DNA from: DASZWJ01 sp963813895
GTDB taxonomy: Bacteria > Pseudomonadota > Gammaproteobacteria > JAURND01
DNA length: 64,000 bases
Reading direction: 5' to 3'
NCBI GenBank assembly: GCA_963813895.1
Contig: CAWFAS010000001.1
Coordinates: forward strand, 558,001 to 622,000
Shown here: positions 25,942-35,024 of the stretch, one piece after another
How positions within the stretch are numbered: position 1 is the first letter of the stretch
Layout: every line of letters starts with the position of its first letter
Program-made: the position numbers and the translations under genes
Notes under the pieces: model-generated
What the model was told of the DNA's origin: nothing
Database searches by the model: none
The model's input: only the letters and a program-made list of their open reading frames with translations

Positions 25942-27972
25942 CTACTCCATAACGAGATTGTTTGGGGTTTTCGGTTCGGTAAAATCAGGGGTATGGGATT
26001 CAGAGTCCGGCAGCTGATTTTTCTGCCCACTCTCCCAAAAGGTTTGACTTATCGAAGTCGAAAAACTAGATGAACTCATGTTGCTAGATGAGCTTGAACA
26101 GCTGGGGGAAGCTGAACTCCTTGAAGAGTTTAGATTGCGGGAAGGAGCAAAGTTTGTCGTTGAAGACAGAGGTTTCAATTTATGATCACATTGCTCTTCA
26201 GTCTCTCGCCGGAAAATGGTTGGATACTCCTTCCGTAACGTTTCTAACAGAAGACGTAAGTTGCTAGGTGTTTGGCCTGCTATAGGTAGTGAATGAACTA
26301 TTAAATCCAACTTAATTTCTTGTAATTGTGCTATTTGTGCAGCCGTCAGTTCCTTCGCATGAAGAAGTTTTTCCAACTGTGCAATAGCCGCTTCAATATA
26401 TGTTAAGTCGCGTTTGTCTGCTAAAGGATTTAGCTTGCTTGGTATGATTAATCTGAGTTCCCTGATTAAAAAAATAACTTCCATTCTCTTAATAAACGGC
26501 TTGGCAATATATTCACCTGCCTTGATGAGAATAGACAATCTGGCATTAGGAATTTTATCAAGTTCTTGATTGGAGCCAAGCATTATGAGTTTCCCTGCTG
26601 CAACCAAACATGATCTAGCGATATCCAGTGATCTTTGTTGTGCCAGTAATTTATATGCGCCTAATAAGATGCTGGCATTAAAACCTTTATCAACAATAAA
26701 TCCTAAATTTAGCATGCGTAGTATTGCTTCGGCTGGAAATGGTTCTGTTTTAATCGCTAAATCGATAGCAGTATTTTCACGTTGTCTGTGCTCTATATCC
26801 TGATATATTTCTCGAAAGTCACGGTGTCCTTTGCAGCGAGTGACTGAAACCGTAAAGTTTTCAATCCAAGGCTTATTGATATCCAATCCATGATGTTTAA
26901 GGAAACGAATCAATGCAAAAGCGTTTTTTATAATCGCATTCTGCAATAAAAGCACACGTAATTTATGATTGTTCCCTAATAAAAAAGGTAAATCCTCCGC
27001 TGCGGGCTCCTTTCCAGGTTTAAAAAATTCTTTAATGTTTTTGATCTGACTTAATTCATTCCATTGTTGCTCCACTTGTGCCAAATCCAATCGCCTCTTA
27101 TTCATTAAAGGAGTTAAAACGAAATGGTTTGCTTTATTAGTTTGAAGGTGCGCATGAAGAGTTGCAGAATCTTCGAAACCTCCTATGTAATGAGTCAGCG
27201 TCGTGGGTAAGCTTTCAGTTTCTTGAGCTCCTAGTGGATAAGGAGGCAAGGAGGGTTTTTTGCTTTCTAGAAGTAAAGTTGCCACCATACGCCGATCGGT
27301 AATGGCTTCTGCAGATGAAGGGGATATTTTTTGATGAACTAAAGCACGATTATGATAGTAAGAGTGTATATTGGGTTGAAGCCGAATCGCCTCAGAATAA
27401 AATAATAATGCTTTATGAAACTCCTCTTTATTCTGTTCAAGAAGCGCAAGTTTGGCATAATTTTCTGCCATTAACTGATCATTTTTGGGAAAGGGGAATT
27501 CTTTATATTCTTTTAACTTTACAGAATTTTCTTGGTTTTGCTGCAAATTTTTTATCGCAGCAGTAGCTAATTTGCAGTGATGATGCGCTTGTGAAGAAGG
27601 CAGGAGCTTGATAGATTTTGTAAAATCTTCAATCGCTTTTTCATAGCGCCCCTGGAAAACTATGCAAATCCCCCTCTGCAAGTAAGCCTGAGCCAGATAA
27701 TTGCTAAAGTGATTCCAAAAACCTAATTCAACTTCATCCAAAGGATTAATTTCATTGGGAGCTAAGTTGATAATTAAGTCGAGATCTGAAACTGCTCGAT
27801 CAATATTGCCGCTTTCATAATGCAGGAAAGCACGATCCCAGGCTGCTTTTGCTAATATATTTTTCGCATTATTAACCTCTGTTGAATATTCCTGCAATAT
27901 TTCTGCAGAGCGTATATTCTCCGCATTTTTTTTTCTTTGCGTAAAAATAGGGATTCTTTTTTCTTCGGTCAT
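25942..27972 (-). CDS. Large TPR-repeat protein, candidate secreted effector
   Basis: This 676-residue protein has no signal peptide. Residues about 40-230 contain TPR units (for example AFLHYESGNIDRAVSDLDLIINLAP, YLQRGICIVFQGRYEKAIEDFTKSIKLLP and LFYSEAIRLQPN). The middle is helical and without a family I know. The tail is a long Ser-rich linker followed by a Glu/Asp/Pro-rich end (DSESHTPDFTEP...) with hydrophobic residues near the C-terminus, similar to Dot/Icm secretion signals. I used the ATG at 27972 because the AAGG upstream is well spaced for it; a GTG three codons earlier lies on the binding site itself. Effector status is inference. Confidence 0.75.
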   Translation of the reverse strand: MTEEKRIPIFTQRKKNAENIRSAEILQEYSTEVNNAKNILAKAAWDRAFLHYESGNIDRAVSDLDLIINLAPNEINPLDEVELGFWNHFSNYLAQAYLQRGICIVFQGRYEKAIEDFTKSIKLLPSSQAHHHCKLATAAIKNLQQNQENSVKLKEYKEFPFPKNDQLMAENYAKLALLEQNKEEFHKALLFYSEAIRLQPNIHSYYHNRALVHQKISPSSAEAITDRRMVATLLLESKKPSLPPYPLGAQETESLPTTLTHYIGGFEDSATLHAHLQTNKANHFVLTPLMNKRRLDLAQVEQQWNELSQIKNIKEFFKPGKEPAAEDLPFLLGNNHKLRVLLLQNAIIKNAFALIRFLKHHGLDINKPWIENFTVSVTRCKGHRDFREIYQDIEHRQRENTAIDLAIKTEPFPAEAILRMLNLGFIVDKGFNASILLGAYKLLAQQRSLDIARSCLVAAGKLIMLGSNQELDKIPNARLSILIKAGEYIAKPFIKRMEVIFLIRELRLIIPSKLNPLADKRDLTYIEAAIAQLEKLLHAKELTAAQIAQLQEIKLDLIVHSLPIAGQTPSNLRLLLETLRKEYPTIFRRETEEQCDHKLKPLSSTTNFAPSRNLNSSRSSASPSCSSSSSNMSSSSFSTSISQTFWESGQKNQLPDSESHTPDFTEPKTPNNLVME

Positions 27973-28010
27973 TGCTATCACCTTTTTTATTCTCTTGCTC
28001 CTATCCGCTA

Positions 28011-28180
28011 TAGGGCTTTGTCAAACAATAGCTAATATTTCAGCATCCATCTAAGAGCCATCTTCGCCAGCGGATGATGTAGAAAAACACGTATATAAAA
28101 TAACTATGCGCGCATTTTTCCTGCAAATCTGAGTCTCATCCGGTCGTTAAAAATATAAGTTATTGTTTGACAGAGCCTAA
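28011..28180. repeat. Family A palindromic element, copy 3 (decayed)
   Basis: This diverged copy has ends GGGCTTTGTCAAACAATAGC and TATTGTTTGACAGAGCC and a central GCGCGCAT. Part of the inner arms is deleted, and TA remains at both flanks. Confidence 0.8.
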
Positions 28181-28592
28181 GTTCACTCTTTGGAAAATTT
28201 TGTGTCGCGTATATTTGCTTGTTAGTAATCAAAATTTCATAGACTCATTGGCTTACAGAAATTTTTGAATTAGGTTTAAACTGAAGTTTTTTTCACGGTT
28301 TTGATTAAAAAAGAAGCCGCCAATTTAGTATCATTGATTTAGCCTATAAATCAAAGCACGATAACCAAAAAGGAGCTTTTAGATGTTATTTTATGATCAT
28401 TGCTAGGCCCATTGCAAAACAAATTTAAAGATATTAAAGAACGAGGGACATGGTTTATCTATATGCTATTATCCATTATTTTGTCATATACAGCCTGCAG
28501 AACCTCAAGTTTACTATGAAGCCTAGTCAATGTATTGGTTTTGAAGTGGCTGCGAGATGCTTTTTTACATTTTCATGGCTTCCCCAAAATTG

Positions 28593-28799
28593 GCCTGGGA
28601 AACTTTGTGGCGGTTGATCTGGAAACTGATCCCTCCTGCAATTGAAGGCCGAATTTTATGAGCTGACGATGGACGAACAACACCAGTAAAAATTGTCTGG
28701 ATGTTTTACCGTAAGCAGTGGATTGCCTTGTTTACGACTGATTTAACGTAGAGTATGGAACAGATTATCACTTGCTATAGAACTCCTCTCCTAGAATAG
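28593..28799 (+). pseudogene. Remnant of a DDE transposase
   Basis: One frame reads like the middle of a DDE-type transposase, interrupted by three stops. It begins AWETLWRLIWKLIPP, then GRIL, stop, ADDGRTTPVKIVW, then QWIALFTTDLT, stop, SMEQIITCY. The ALFTTDLT.S.EQII pattern and an upstream GRxL..DD block are characteristic of IS4/IS701-like transposases. No intact ends were found. The surrounding DNA (28184-29153) is otherwise AT-rich and without a recognisable gene. Confidence 0.5.
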
Positions 28800-29153
28800 T
28801 GGGAGCAATTGGTAGATAATGGATAGCTTGTTTTGCTGCCTTAATCCGAATTTAGGCATTAGCAATTTTAGGAGGAATGGTGAATTTTGGTCAAAAACTA
28901 CAAGTAAGCAGTGTTTTGACAAAGATTTATGTTGTTAGATAGTCGTTAAAGCAAGAAAAAAAGTCCACTTCCTTCACTTTCCTTTAAAGCGGCTTTCTGA
29001 TAGCATCAATTTTTTCACCCAAAATTTTGTCGGCATACTAATAATTTCAAATGAAACGCTAAAATTTATTTTTAGAATAACAACAATTGAAAAATTAGCC
29101 AACTAAAATAGAAGTAATTATGTTGTTCTTTAGTTATCTAGGAATATTACTCC

Positions 29154-30359
29154 ATGAAACTCACTTCATTGCACATAAAGAATTTTAGGGTACTTGAAGA
29201 TTTTAAAGTTAAGAAGCTGGGACGTGTTAATCTCATCGTTGGAAAAAATAATTCAGGAAAAAGTACAGTTCTGGAAGCATTAAGAATTTACGCAGGTAAT
29301 GCTAATCGTTTATTGCTAACTGAAATTGCAGATGACCATGACGAAAAATATCAGATGAGTAATAAAGAAAGAGAAAATGATGATGGTGCATTACCCTTTG
29401 AATCTTTTTTTACAGGTCGATGTTTTCCAGATAACGAAGCAGAAGCTATTTTAATTGGGTCAACTGAAAATTCATCTGACTCTCTTAGATTACACCATGC
29501 TTATATGGGAATAATTGAAGAAAAATTTATAGATGAAGATGGTACAGAAAGAGTTCGAATGCGTAGAAAACAAATTCCAAAATTAGACCTACACGGAGAA
29601 CAAAACGGAAATATTTTTCACGCCATTCGCGTATCCAAGAACAATAAAACATTCGTGATTTACTTGGATGACCCTCTTCGTCCAAGAGGTTTATTGCGTG
29701 GTTCATTAGATGAAACTATAGAAACTTTTGCCTCAAGAGGTTTATTACTTGGTTCATTAGGTGAAACTATAGAAACTTTTCCCTGCAGTTATATTCCCAC
29801 ACAATTTGTTTCTTTAGACGAATTGGCCGATGAGTGGGATAAAATTATATTTACTGAATATGAAAGATCCACACGGACTGTATTGAAGTTTATTGACGAT
29901 GATTTTGAAAATATTGCTTTTGTAAAAAATAAGGATTTTAAAGGGAATTTCAAACGTTCTGCCAAAGTAAAAATGGCTTGCATTAAAAAACCGGTTCCTT
30001 TAAATAGTATGGGTGATGGGATGTTACGAGTGTTACAATTGGCTATAAAAGTCTTCCCTGCTAAAGGTGGTTTTCTGCTAATTGATGAATTTGAAAATGG
30101 TTTACATTTCAGTGTTCAGGAGAAAGTTTGGAATTGGTTGTTTAATTTGGCTAAGCAACTCAATATTCAAGTTTTTGCCACCACTCATAGCTGGGATTGC
30201 GTCGAAAGTTTTATAAAAGTAGCACGTAAAGAAAAGGATTCGGAAGGCGTATTATTTCGTGTTGGCCGCAGCGTGAGGACAAGTGACAAAGATAAAATAA
30301 TTGCTACAGAATTTGATGATTTAGCAGTTATCACTCAATCAGACGTTGAGGTGAGATAA
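29154..30359 (+). CDS. AAA (OLD/AAA_15-like) ATPase of a two-gene accessory unit
   Basis: The 401-residue ATPase has Walker A at residues 30-37 (GKNNSGKS), a signature-like NSMGDGMLRVL (about 284-294), Walker B FLLIDEFENGLH (about 307-318) and a switch histidine in FATTHSWD (341-348). Between the two halves of the ATP site is an insert of about 200 residues. This is the plan of the SMC/RecF-like ATPases in OLD, Abi and PARIS-type phage defence proteins. Residues 178-194 and 195-211 are a tandem duplication. The gene is 4 bases from a TOPRIM protein gene, lies in a gene-poor pocket beside a dead transposase, and is AT-rich. Function in defence is inference. Confidence 0.85.
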   Translation: MKLTSLHIKNFRVLEDFKVKKLGRVNLIVGKNNSGKSTVLEALRIYAGNANRLLLTEIADDHDEKYQMSNKERENDDGALPFESFFTGRCFPDNEAEAILIGSTENSSDSLRLHHAYMGIIEEKFIDEDGTERVRMRRKQIPKLDLHGEQNGNIFHAIRVSKNNKTFVIYLDDPLRPRGLLRGSLDETIETFASRGLLLGSLGETIETFPCSYIPTQFVSLDELADEWDKIIFTEYERSTRTVLKFIDDDFENIAFVKNKDFKGNFKRSAKVKMACIKKPVPLNSMGDGMLRVLQLAIKVFPAKGGFLLIDEFENGLHFSVQEKVWNWLFNLAKQLNIQVFATTHSWDCVESFIKVARKEKDSEGVLFRVGRSVRTSDKDKIIATEFDDLAVITQSDVEVR

Positions 30360-30363
30360 GCTA

Positions 30364-30984
30364 ATGAGTGAAAAGATTTTACTGGTTGAAGGCGAGAGTG
30401 ATAAACAATTTTTTAGAGAGCTGCTAAAAAAAATATCTTTGAATCATGTTGAAATTAAGATTTATACACCACTGGATTCTGGCGCTGAGAAAAATGGAAA
30501 AGTAGGTGCTTGCGACATCCTTTCAATATATATGCAAAATCTTCCCGATGGAAGCACTAGTCATTTAGCGATAGTTATGGATGCTGATTATATCTCCGAT
30601 GGTTGGGGATTCGACAACACGTTTCAAAAAGCTGAAGAAGTTATAAAAAAAAATGGATATGAAAAATCAAATAAGAATTCTTATGGAATTTTATTCAACC
30701 ATCCTGATGGGCTTAATGATGTTGGTTTATGGGTCATGCCAGATAATCGCTTGGAAGGAATGGCGGAAGATTGGATTAAGGCTGTTATAAAAAGTGAAGA
30801 AACTTCTCTTTTTGAACACGCTATCAACGTGGTAGGCAACCTGCCAAAGCCATTGAAATTTAAAGAAATACACAGAAGTAAAGTCCAAGTGGCAACATGG
30901 ATGGCATGGCAAAAAATACCTGGACAAGGTTTAGATGCTGCAGTGACCAATCTCATTGATATGAAGCACTTAACTCAAGTTTAA
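30364..30984 (+). CDS. DUF3226 (TOPRIM-like) partner of the AAA ATPase
   Basis: The 206-residue protein begins ILLVEGESDKQFFRELL, where the Glu is the first TOPRIM metal ligand. It has the DxD in VMDADYISDGW and a conserved block WVMPDNRLEGMAEDW, the pattern of DUF3226. TOPRIM domains cut or bind nucleic acid. ATPase plus TOPRIM gene pairs occur in several anti-phage systems (PARIS, OLD/Gabija, AbiL-type). The start has a good ribosome-binding site (GAGGTGA), 4 bases separate it from the ATPase gene, and the two are surely co-translated. Confidence 0.85.
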   Translation: MSEKILLVEGESDKQFFRELLKKISLNHVEIKIYTPLDSGAEKNGKVGACDILSIYMQNLPDGSTSHLAIVMDADYISDGWGFDNTFQKAEEVIKKNGYEKSNKNSYGILFNHPDGLNDVGLWVMPDNRLEGMAEDWIKAVIKSEETSLFEHAINVVGNLPKPLKFKEIHRSKVQVATWMAWQKIPGQGLDAAVTNLIDMKHLTQV

Positions 30985-31104
30985 AGTTATAAGAACTTAT
31001 GGCCTTTTAAACATTCACATAACCCAAATACTTTCAATTATTATTCGAATGCCCTCCGTTTTTCACCGAAGCTGTAAAGTTAGCTGCACAGTTGCGGTAG
31101 AAAT

Positions 31105-32400
31105 TTAAAAACGGGTGCTACGGTCATCAATAATTCTGGGTGTTACAAAAATAAGCAATTCTTTGCGTTGTGCATGGTGTTGTTTGTTGGTGAATAAATA
31201 ACCTAAGATAGGTATGGAGCCCCAAAATGGGATACGTTCGCGAATATGGCTGTCGCTCTCTTCATAAATACCCCCTAATACGATGGTTTCGCCATTCTTA
31301 ACTAGAATTTGGGTCTGAACTTGTTGGGTACTGATAGCGGGAACTCCATTAACCGACAGGGGGCTGATCTTATCCTGGTTTACAGTGAGGTTAAGCAAAA
31401 TTTTGTTGCCGGGGGAGATTTCGGGGGTTACTTCCAGACTAAGTACAGCTTTTTTGAAGGAGATGCTTGTGGCGCCACTAGAAGTTTTTTCTTGATAGGG
31501 AATTTCCTGCCCGGATTCGATAGAGGCACGCTGACGGTCAGAGGTAATTAGCTCTGGATTGGAGATAAGCCGTGCACGCCCTTCACGTTCCAGTGCTGAT
31601 AATTCTAAGTCCAACAATGTGCCTTCTCCTAATCTGGCAATGGCAACGGTAAAATGCCCTATATCTTCAATGCCAAGGGGCATATCCATATGAAGTTGAT
31701 TGTTATTTGCAGATCCCGCTGCAGTAATAGTGCCGAATTTAAGTCCCAATTCTTCAACAGAGTCTTCATCTACATTGACGATACGTGCTGCAATGGATAC
31801 CTGTTTGGCGGGTACATCCATGTCATGAATGAATTCCTTTATCTGGGGTATTTGCATTGCAGAGTCCTTTACCCAGAGGGTATTGGTGCGCGCATCGGCG
31901 ATGATGCTACCGCGCTCCGACAATAAATTATTAGTTTTGTCTTGTAATAAAGTTGCCAGATCAGCCGCTTTGGCAAAGTTAATATGAATTAAGGTATTGG
32001 TTAATTGCTGAGTCTGGAGGTTTTGTTGTTCATGCGAGTTTATTTCCTGCACTGGAGCGACAAACAAAATTGAATCATGTTGTTGTTTGCTTAAACCTTG
32101 CATAAGCAAAATGGTATTCAATGCTTGTTCCCAGGTAACCTTTTCCAGTCGTAAGGTAATATTTCCAAGGACTGAATCACTTAAAATCAAATTGATACCT
32201 TTGAATTCTGCCAACAGCTCTAATAAATCACGTACTGGGATATCGTGAAAATTAAGTGAAAGGCGATCGTTTTGCGACTGAGCATAGCTAGCCAACGATT
32301 CTGTGTTTGCTAATGATATGATGGGATAAAGAAAAATAAAAATGCAGATAACTATTTGAAATAGATATTTCCTAGACTGGAGTTGCGAAATGGTATGCAT
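31105..32400 (-). CDS. pilQ: Type IV pilus/DNA-uptake secretin, short PilQ (HofQ-like)
   Basis: The 431-residue protein has a signal sequence, a secretin-TonB short N-terminal domain (about residues 48-100: LSLNFHDIPVRDLLELLAE), a Secretin_N domain (about 140-200) and the secretin barrel with VLGGIYEESD and PILGYLFTNKQH. It lacks the AMIN domains of full PilQ (often about 700 residues) and so resembles E. coli HofQ and Haemophilus ComE. It forms the outer-membrane pore and is last in the pilMNOPQ operon. Confidence 0.93.
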   Translation of the reverse strand: MHTISQLQSRKYLFQIVICIFIFLYPIISLANTESLASYAQSQNDRLSLNFHDIPVRDLLELLAEFKGINLILSDSVLGNITLRLEKVTWEQALNTILLMQGLSKQQHDSILFVAPVQEINSHEQQNLQTQQLTNTLIHINFAKAADLATLLQDKTNNLLSERGSIIADARTNTLWVKDSAMQIPQIKEFIHDMDVPAKQVSIAARIVNVDEDSVEELGLKFGTITAAGSANNNQLHMDMPLGIEDIGHFTVAIARLGEGTLLDLELSALEREGRARLISNPELITSDRQRASIESGQEIPYQEKTSSGATSISFKKAVLSLEVTPEISPGNKILLNLTVNQDKISPLSVNGVPAISTQQVQTQILVKNGETIVLGGIYEESDSHIRERIPFWGSIPILGYLFTNKQHHAQRKELLIFVTPRIIDDRSTRF

Positions 32401-32414
32401 TTGTGCTGGGCTCT

Positions 32415-32813
32415 TTAGGGTAACTGTAAAATAATAGAACCCAATGAATTCTTTGCCGCATCACCTGGCAAGGCCAGCAAAATTTTATCGGGAAAAATCG
32501 CAGTGATTTTTGCTTGTTCAAGGCCGACCACATCACCTGTTTTTAAGGGATACAGACTACCGTCTTGGTCCCGCAAGATGGCCAATGATTCATGTTGTTG
32601 CTGGAAGACTCCACAAAGCGCAAGTTTGCTCAGAGGGTAACGGGTCAAAGGGGGTGCATCCGAGTAATTGGAAGGGGTTTCCAAAACCAATTTAGAAAAA
32701 GGATTGCGGGTATTGATGGTCGCTATAGTTTTATTTGTAGCATAACTAATCGTATTAATAGCTAGAAGTAAAACAAGAACAAATAATAAATTTTTAATAA
32801 TGATTAGGTTCAT
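32415..32813 (-). CDS. pilP: Type IV pilus assembly protein PilP
   Basis: This 132-residue protein has an N-terminal membrane or signal segment and the small beta domain of PilP, marked by RNPFSKL, YPLSKLALCGVF and LYPLKTGDVVG. PilP connects the PilNO inner-membrane complex to the secretin. There is no lipobox cysteine, although many PilP proteins are lipoproteins; HofP-type ones are not. The start overlaps the pilO stop by one base. Confidence 0.88.
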   Translation of the reverse strand: MNLIIIKNLLFVLVLLLAINTISYATNKTIATINTRNPFSKLVLETPSNYSDAPPLTRYPLSKLALCGVFQQQHESLAILRDQDGSLYPLKTGDVVGLEQAKITAIFPDKILLALPGDAAKNSLGSIILQLP

Positions 32814-33406
32814 TAAGGATTATCTTTTGAGTAAAAATGGATAGTCATCGACAACTGTAAAGCTTTTTCCGTCGTGATATCAGCTGCGACAGGTTTTAGC
32901 GTAATGTTATCCCAGATATTTATAGAGTGAAAATGGGTTAGCTGAGAAATAAAATTAATTATTTGTGGATAATGACCGATGGTTGAAATTTGTATGGGTT
33001 GCAGCAACAAATTAAATTTTTTCTCCTCTGATAGCGGTTTTATATTGTCAAATTCCAAGTGATTTTTATCGGCGAGAGCTACTAACTCATTTAATAAAAG
33101 CGACAAATTATTTCTTTGAAGTTTGGTAGTTGAAAAATTATTAAGCTCGACTTCCATTTTATGCAGCTCCGACCTTTCGGCATGCAAAGTTTTATTTTGT
33201 TCATTTAGTTTTAAAGTCAAATTGTTGATAAAATTAACATTATGTTTGAGTTGAGTTTTAATGGGTAAAGTTATAAATTTGTATAAAAATAACCAGATAC
33301 ATAAGCAGCAGATTAATGCTATGCATAGTTGTATGGCTTTGGGTAGGTAAATAATTTTTTGCACATTCAAATAGGTACGTAAATTTATTAAATCCATAGA
33401 AGTCAT
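32813..33406 (-). CDS. pilO: Type IV pilus assembly protein PilO
   Basis: The 197-residue protein has one membrane segment (about residues 23-43), a coiled coil (about 55-95) and a ferredoxin-like periplasmic domain, the standard PilO plan. The recognisable stretch is LLLQPIQISTIGHYPQIINFISQL. It pairs with PilN across the inner membrane. Its start overlaps the end of pilN by 4 bases (ATGA). Confidence 0.88.
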   Translation of the reverse strand: MTSMDLINLRTYLNVQKIIYLPKAIQLCIALICCLCIWLFLYKFITLPIKTQLKHNVNFINNLTLKLNEQNKTLHAERSELHKMEVELNNFSTTKLQRNNLSLLLNELVALADKNHLEFDNIKPLSEEKKFNLLLQPIQISTIGHYPQIINFISQLTHFHSINIWDNITLKPVAADITTEKALQLSMTIHFYSKDNP

Positions 33407-33939
33407 TTTAGGGTTTGGTGGTAAATCAATTCAAAATCAATTTCTGGACTTGATATGTCTGGATGGCTAGTTTCAGTTAGTTGAAATTGTCCCTTATCAG
33501 CCAGATCATTAAGACGTTTGAGCAGCGCTGTAATTTTCGCGTGTGACATTGATTTTCCCAAAAAATACAATGTATTATTTTTTTTCTGTATTTGTGTTAA
33601 GTACATATCAAAAGGCATGTTTTCTGCGAGTTGTTCTAGAAATTGTAACAAAGCCTGATCAACCGCTAATTCATTTTTTAAAAAAAGAGTTTGCTGCAGT
33701 TGTTGCAGTCGTTGATTTTTAACCGTAAGATAATTTTGATAACTGTGGCTTATAGTATTGATTTGTTTTTGCAGAAGATTAATCTCCTGCTTTTGCTGCC
33801 ATAATATCCTAAAATGCTTAATGGAAAAAAATGACCAGATTACTAGGGTAATTGTTAGGCATAATAGAAAAAAAATTTGTAGCTGTTGTTTTTTTTCTTT
33901 GCATTTTTTTTCGCGCCAAGGAAGTAAATTAATGGCCAT
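33403..33939 (-). CDS. pilN: Type IV pilus assembly protein PilN
   Basis: The protein starts MAINLLPWREKK, the conserved cytoplasmic INLLPWR motif by which PilN binds PilM. A membrane segment (about residues 22-42), a coiled coil and a small periplasmic domain follow. At 178 residues it is of normal length. It follows pilM after 14 bases. Confidence 0.93.
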   Translation of the reverse strand: MAINLLPWREKKCKEKKQQLQIFFLLCLTITLVIWSFFSIKHFRILWQQKQEINLLQKQINTISHSYQNYLTVKNQRLQQLQQTLFLKNELAVDQALLQFLEQLAENMPFDMYLTQIQKKNNTLYFLGKSMSHAKITALLKRLNDLADKGQFQLTETSHPDISSPEIDFELIYHQTLK

Positions 33940-33953
33940 GCTAGATATTCTTT

Positions 33954-35024
33954 TTAATGATGATGACTATTGACGCGCATAGCCAACCCAACGCTCAACA
34001 TGAATTCATGTGTGGCATCAAGTGGTGAATGAGTGCGCGTCGATGATGAGGGGTTCTTATCAGTTATTGAAAGCCTATTCGGAAAATGAGCTTCTTTTTT
34101 GTGCCGCATAAGGCCTGCGGTTCGCTTTAATTGCTTAGGACGACCTAAATAATTAAACGGTGTGGCGAGTTCAGCGGCGATTTGGGTTTGTTGCTGTATA
34201 GCAGTTATGATGGCGGGATTAGGTATATTGCCGCAAAAACAAAGTAGAGTGACGGGTTTTTGAGCCTCTGATTGGTAATACAGCTGTAAAGTCCGCAAGA
34301 TAAACATCGAAATTATTTTGCTAATTTCAGTATTGTCGGTAGCAAAGACTTTATTATTCTCACACATCGTAAATTGCGGGGTCTTCCCGTTTGAGATGGT
34401 CACTAAAATTGATTCGCCGCTCATATAAATGACAGCTATATTTTGTTCCAGTAAAGGGCTAAGGGACGCCGGGGATGATTTGCCATAGCAATAGTCTGCA
34501 GCGCGTTGTAAAGCATATGAATTGATGTCGACAATAGTGGTAATGAGGCCGGCTTGTTTTAATATATGGATGTAGTCAGCAATAGCCTGAGTTTTGGCGG
34601 CTAACCACCTTACGACTATTAGGTTAGGATGGCTCTTTGAGCGCCCTAAGCATTCAAAATCAAGTAGTGTCTCAAGTAAAGGTTGATTAAGATACTGGCC
34701 TGCGCGTTGGTGTATATGCGTCAAAATCTCTTCTTCAGTCAGGCTAGCGTCAACTTCTAAGGTTTTGGTTAGTACGGCTGAATGGTCAACCGCAAGCGCT
34801 GCATGTTTAACCTGAACGCTAAGTTTAGCCAAAGTTTGTTGTAATAAGCTTACCCGATGCTTTGTATCCTGACTGCTGATGCCACTAGGCAGCACGGTTC
34901 TTGCATAGTCCTTAAGGATAAAGCCTGTTTTATCCTGAGTGAGCACCGTTACACAGATGGCATGTGAGTTAATGTCTACGCCGAGTAAAGGCTGTTTTTT
35001 AGAGTACCAGGGTAAAAATAACAT
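33954..35024 (-). CDS. pilM: Type IV pilus assembly protein PilM
   Basis: This 356-residue actin-like cytoplasmic ATPase anchors the PilNO complex. Signs are LLGVDINSHAICVTVL at the start, AALAVDHSAVLTKTLEV, and VVDINSYALQRA in the second lobe. A 40-50 residue low-complexity stretch near the end (LKRTAGLMRHKKEAH... to SSSTRTHSPLDATHEF) is an insertion or loose loop compared with the usual protein. It is first in pilMNOPQ; the promoter should lie in 35025-35500. Confidence 0.9.
   Translation of the reverse strand: MLFLPWYSKKQPLLGVDINSHAICVTVLTQDKTGFILKDYARTVLPSGISSQDTKHRVSLLQQTLAKLSVQVKHAALAVDHSAVLTKTLEVDASLTEEEILTHIHQRAGQYLNQPLLETLLDFECLGRSKSHPNLIVVRWLAAKTQAIADYIHILKQAGLITTIVDINSYALQRAADYCYGKSSPASLSPLLEQNIAVIYMSGESILVTISNGKTPQFTMCENNKVFATDNTEISKIISMFILRTLQLYYQSEAQKPVTLLCFCGNIPNPAIITAIQQQTQIAAELATPFNYLGRPKQLKRTAGLMRHKKEAHFPNRLSITDKNPSSSTRTHSPLDATHEFMLSVGLAMRVNSHHH

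Noticed and set aside
32415..32813. PilP as a lipoprotein
   Set aside because: No cysteine follows the hydrophobic N-terminal segment.
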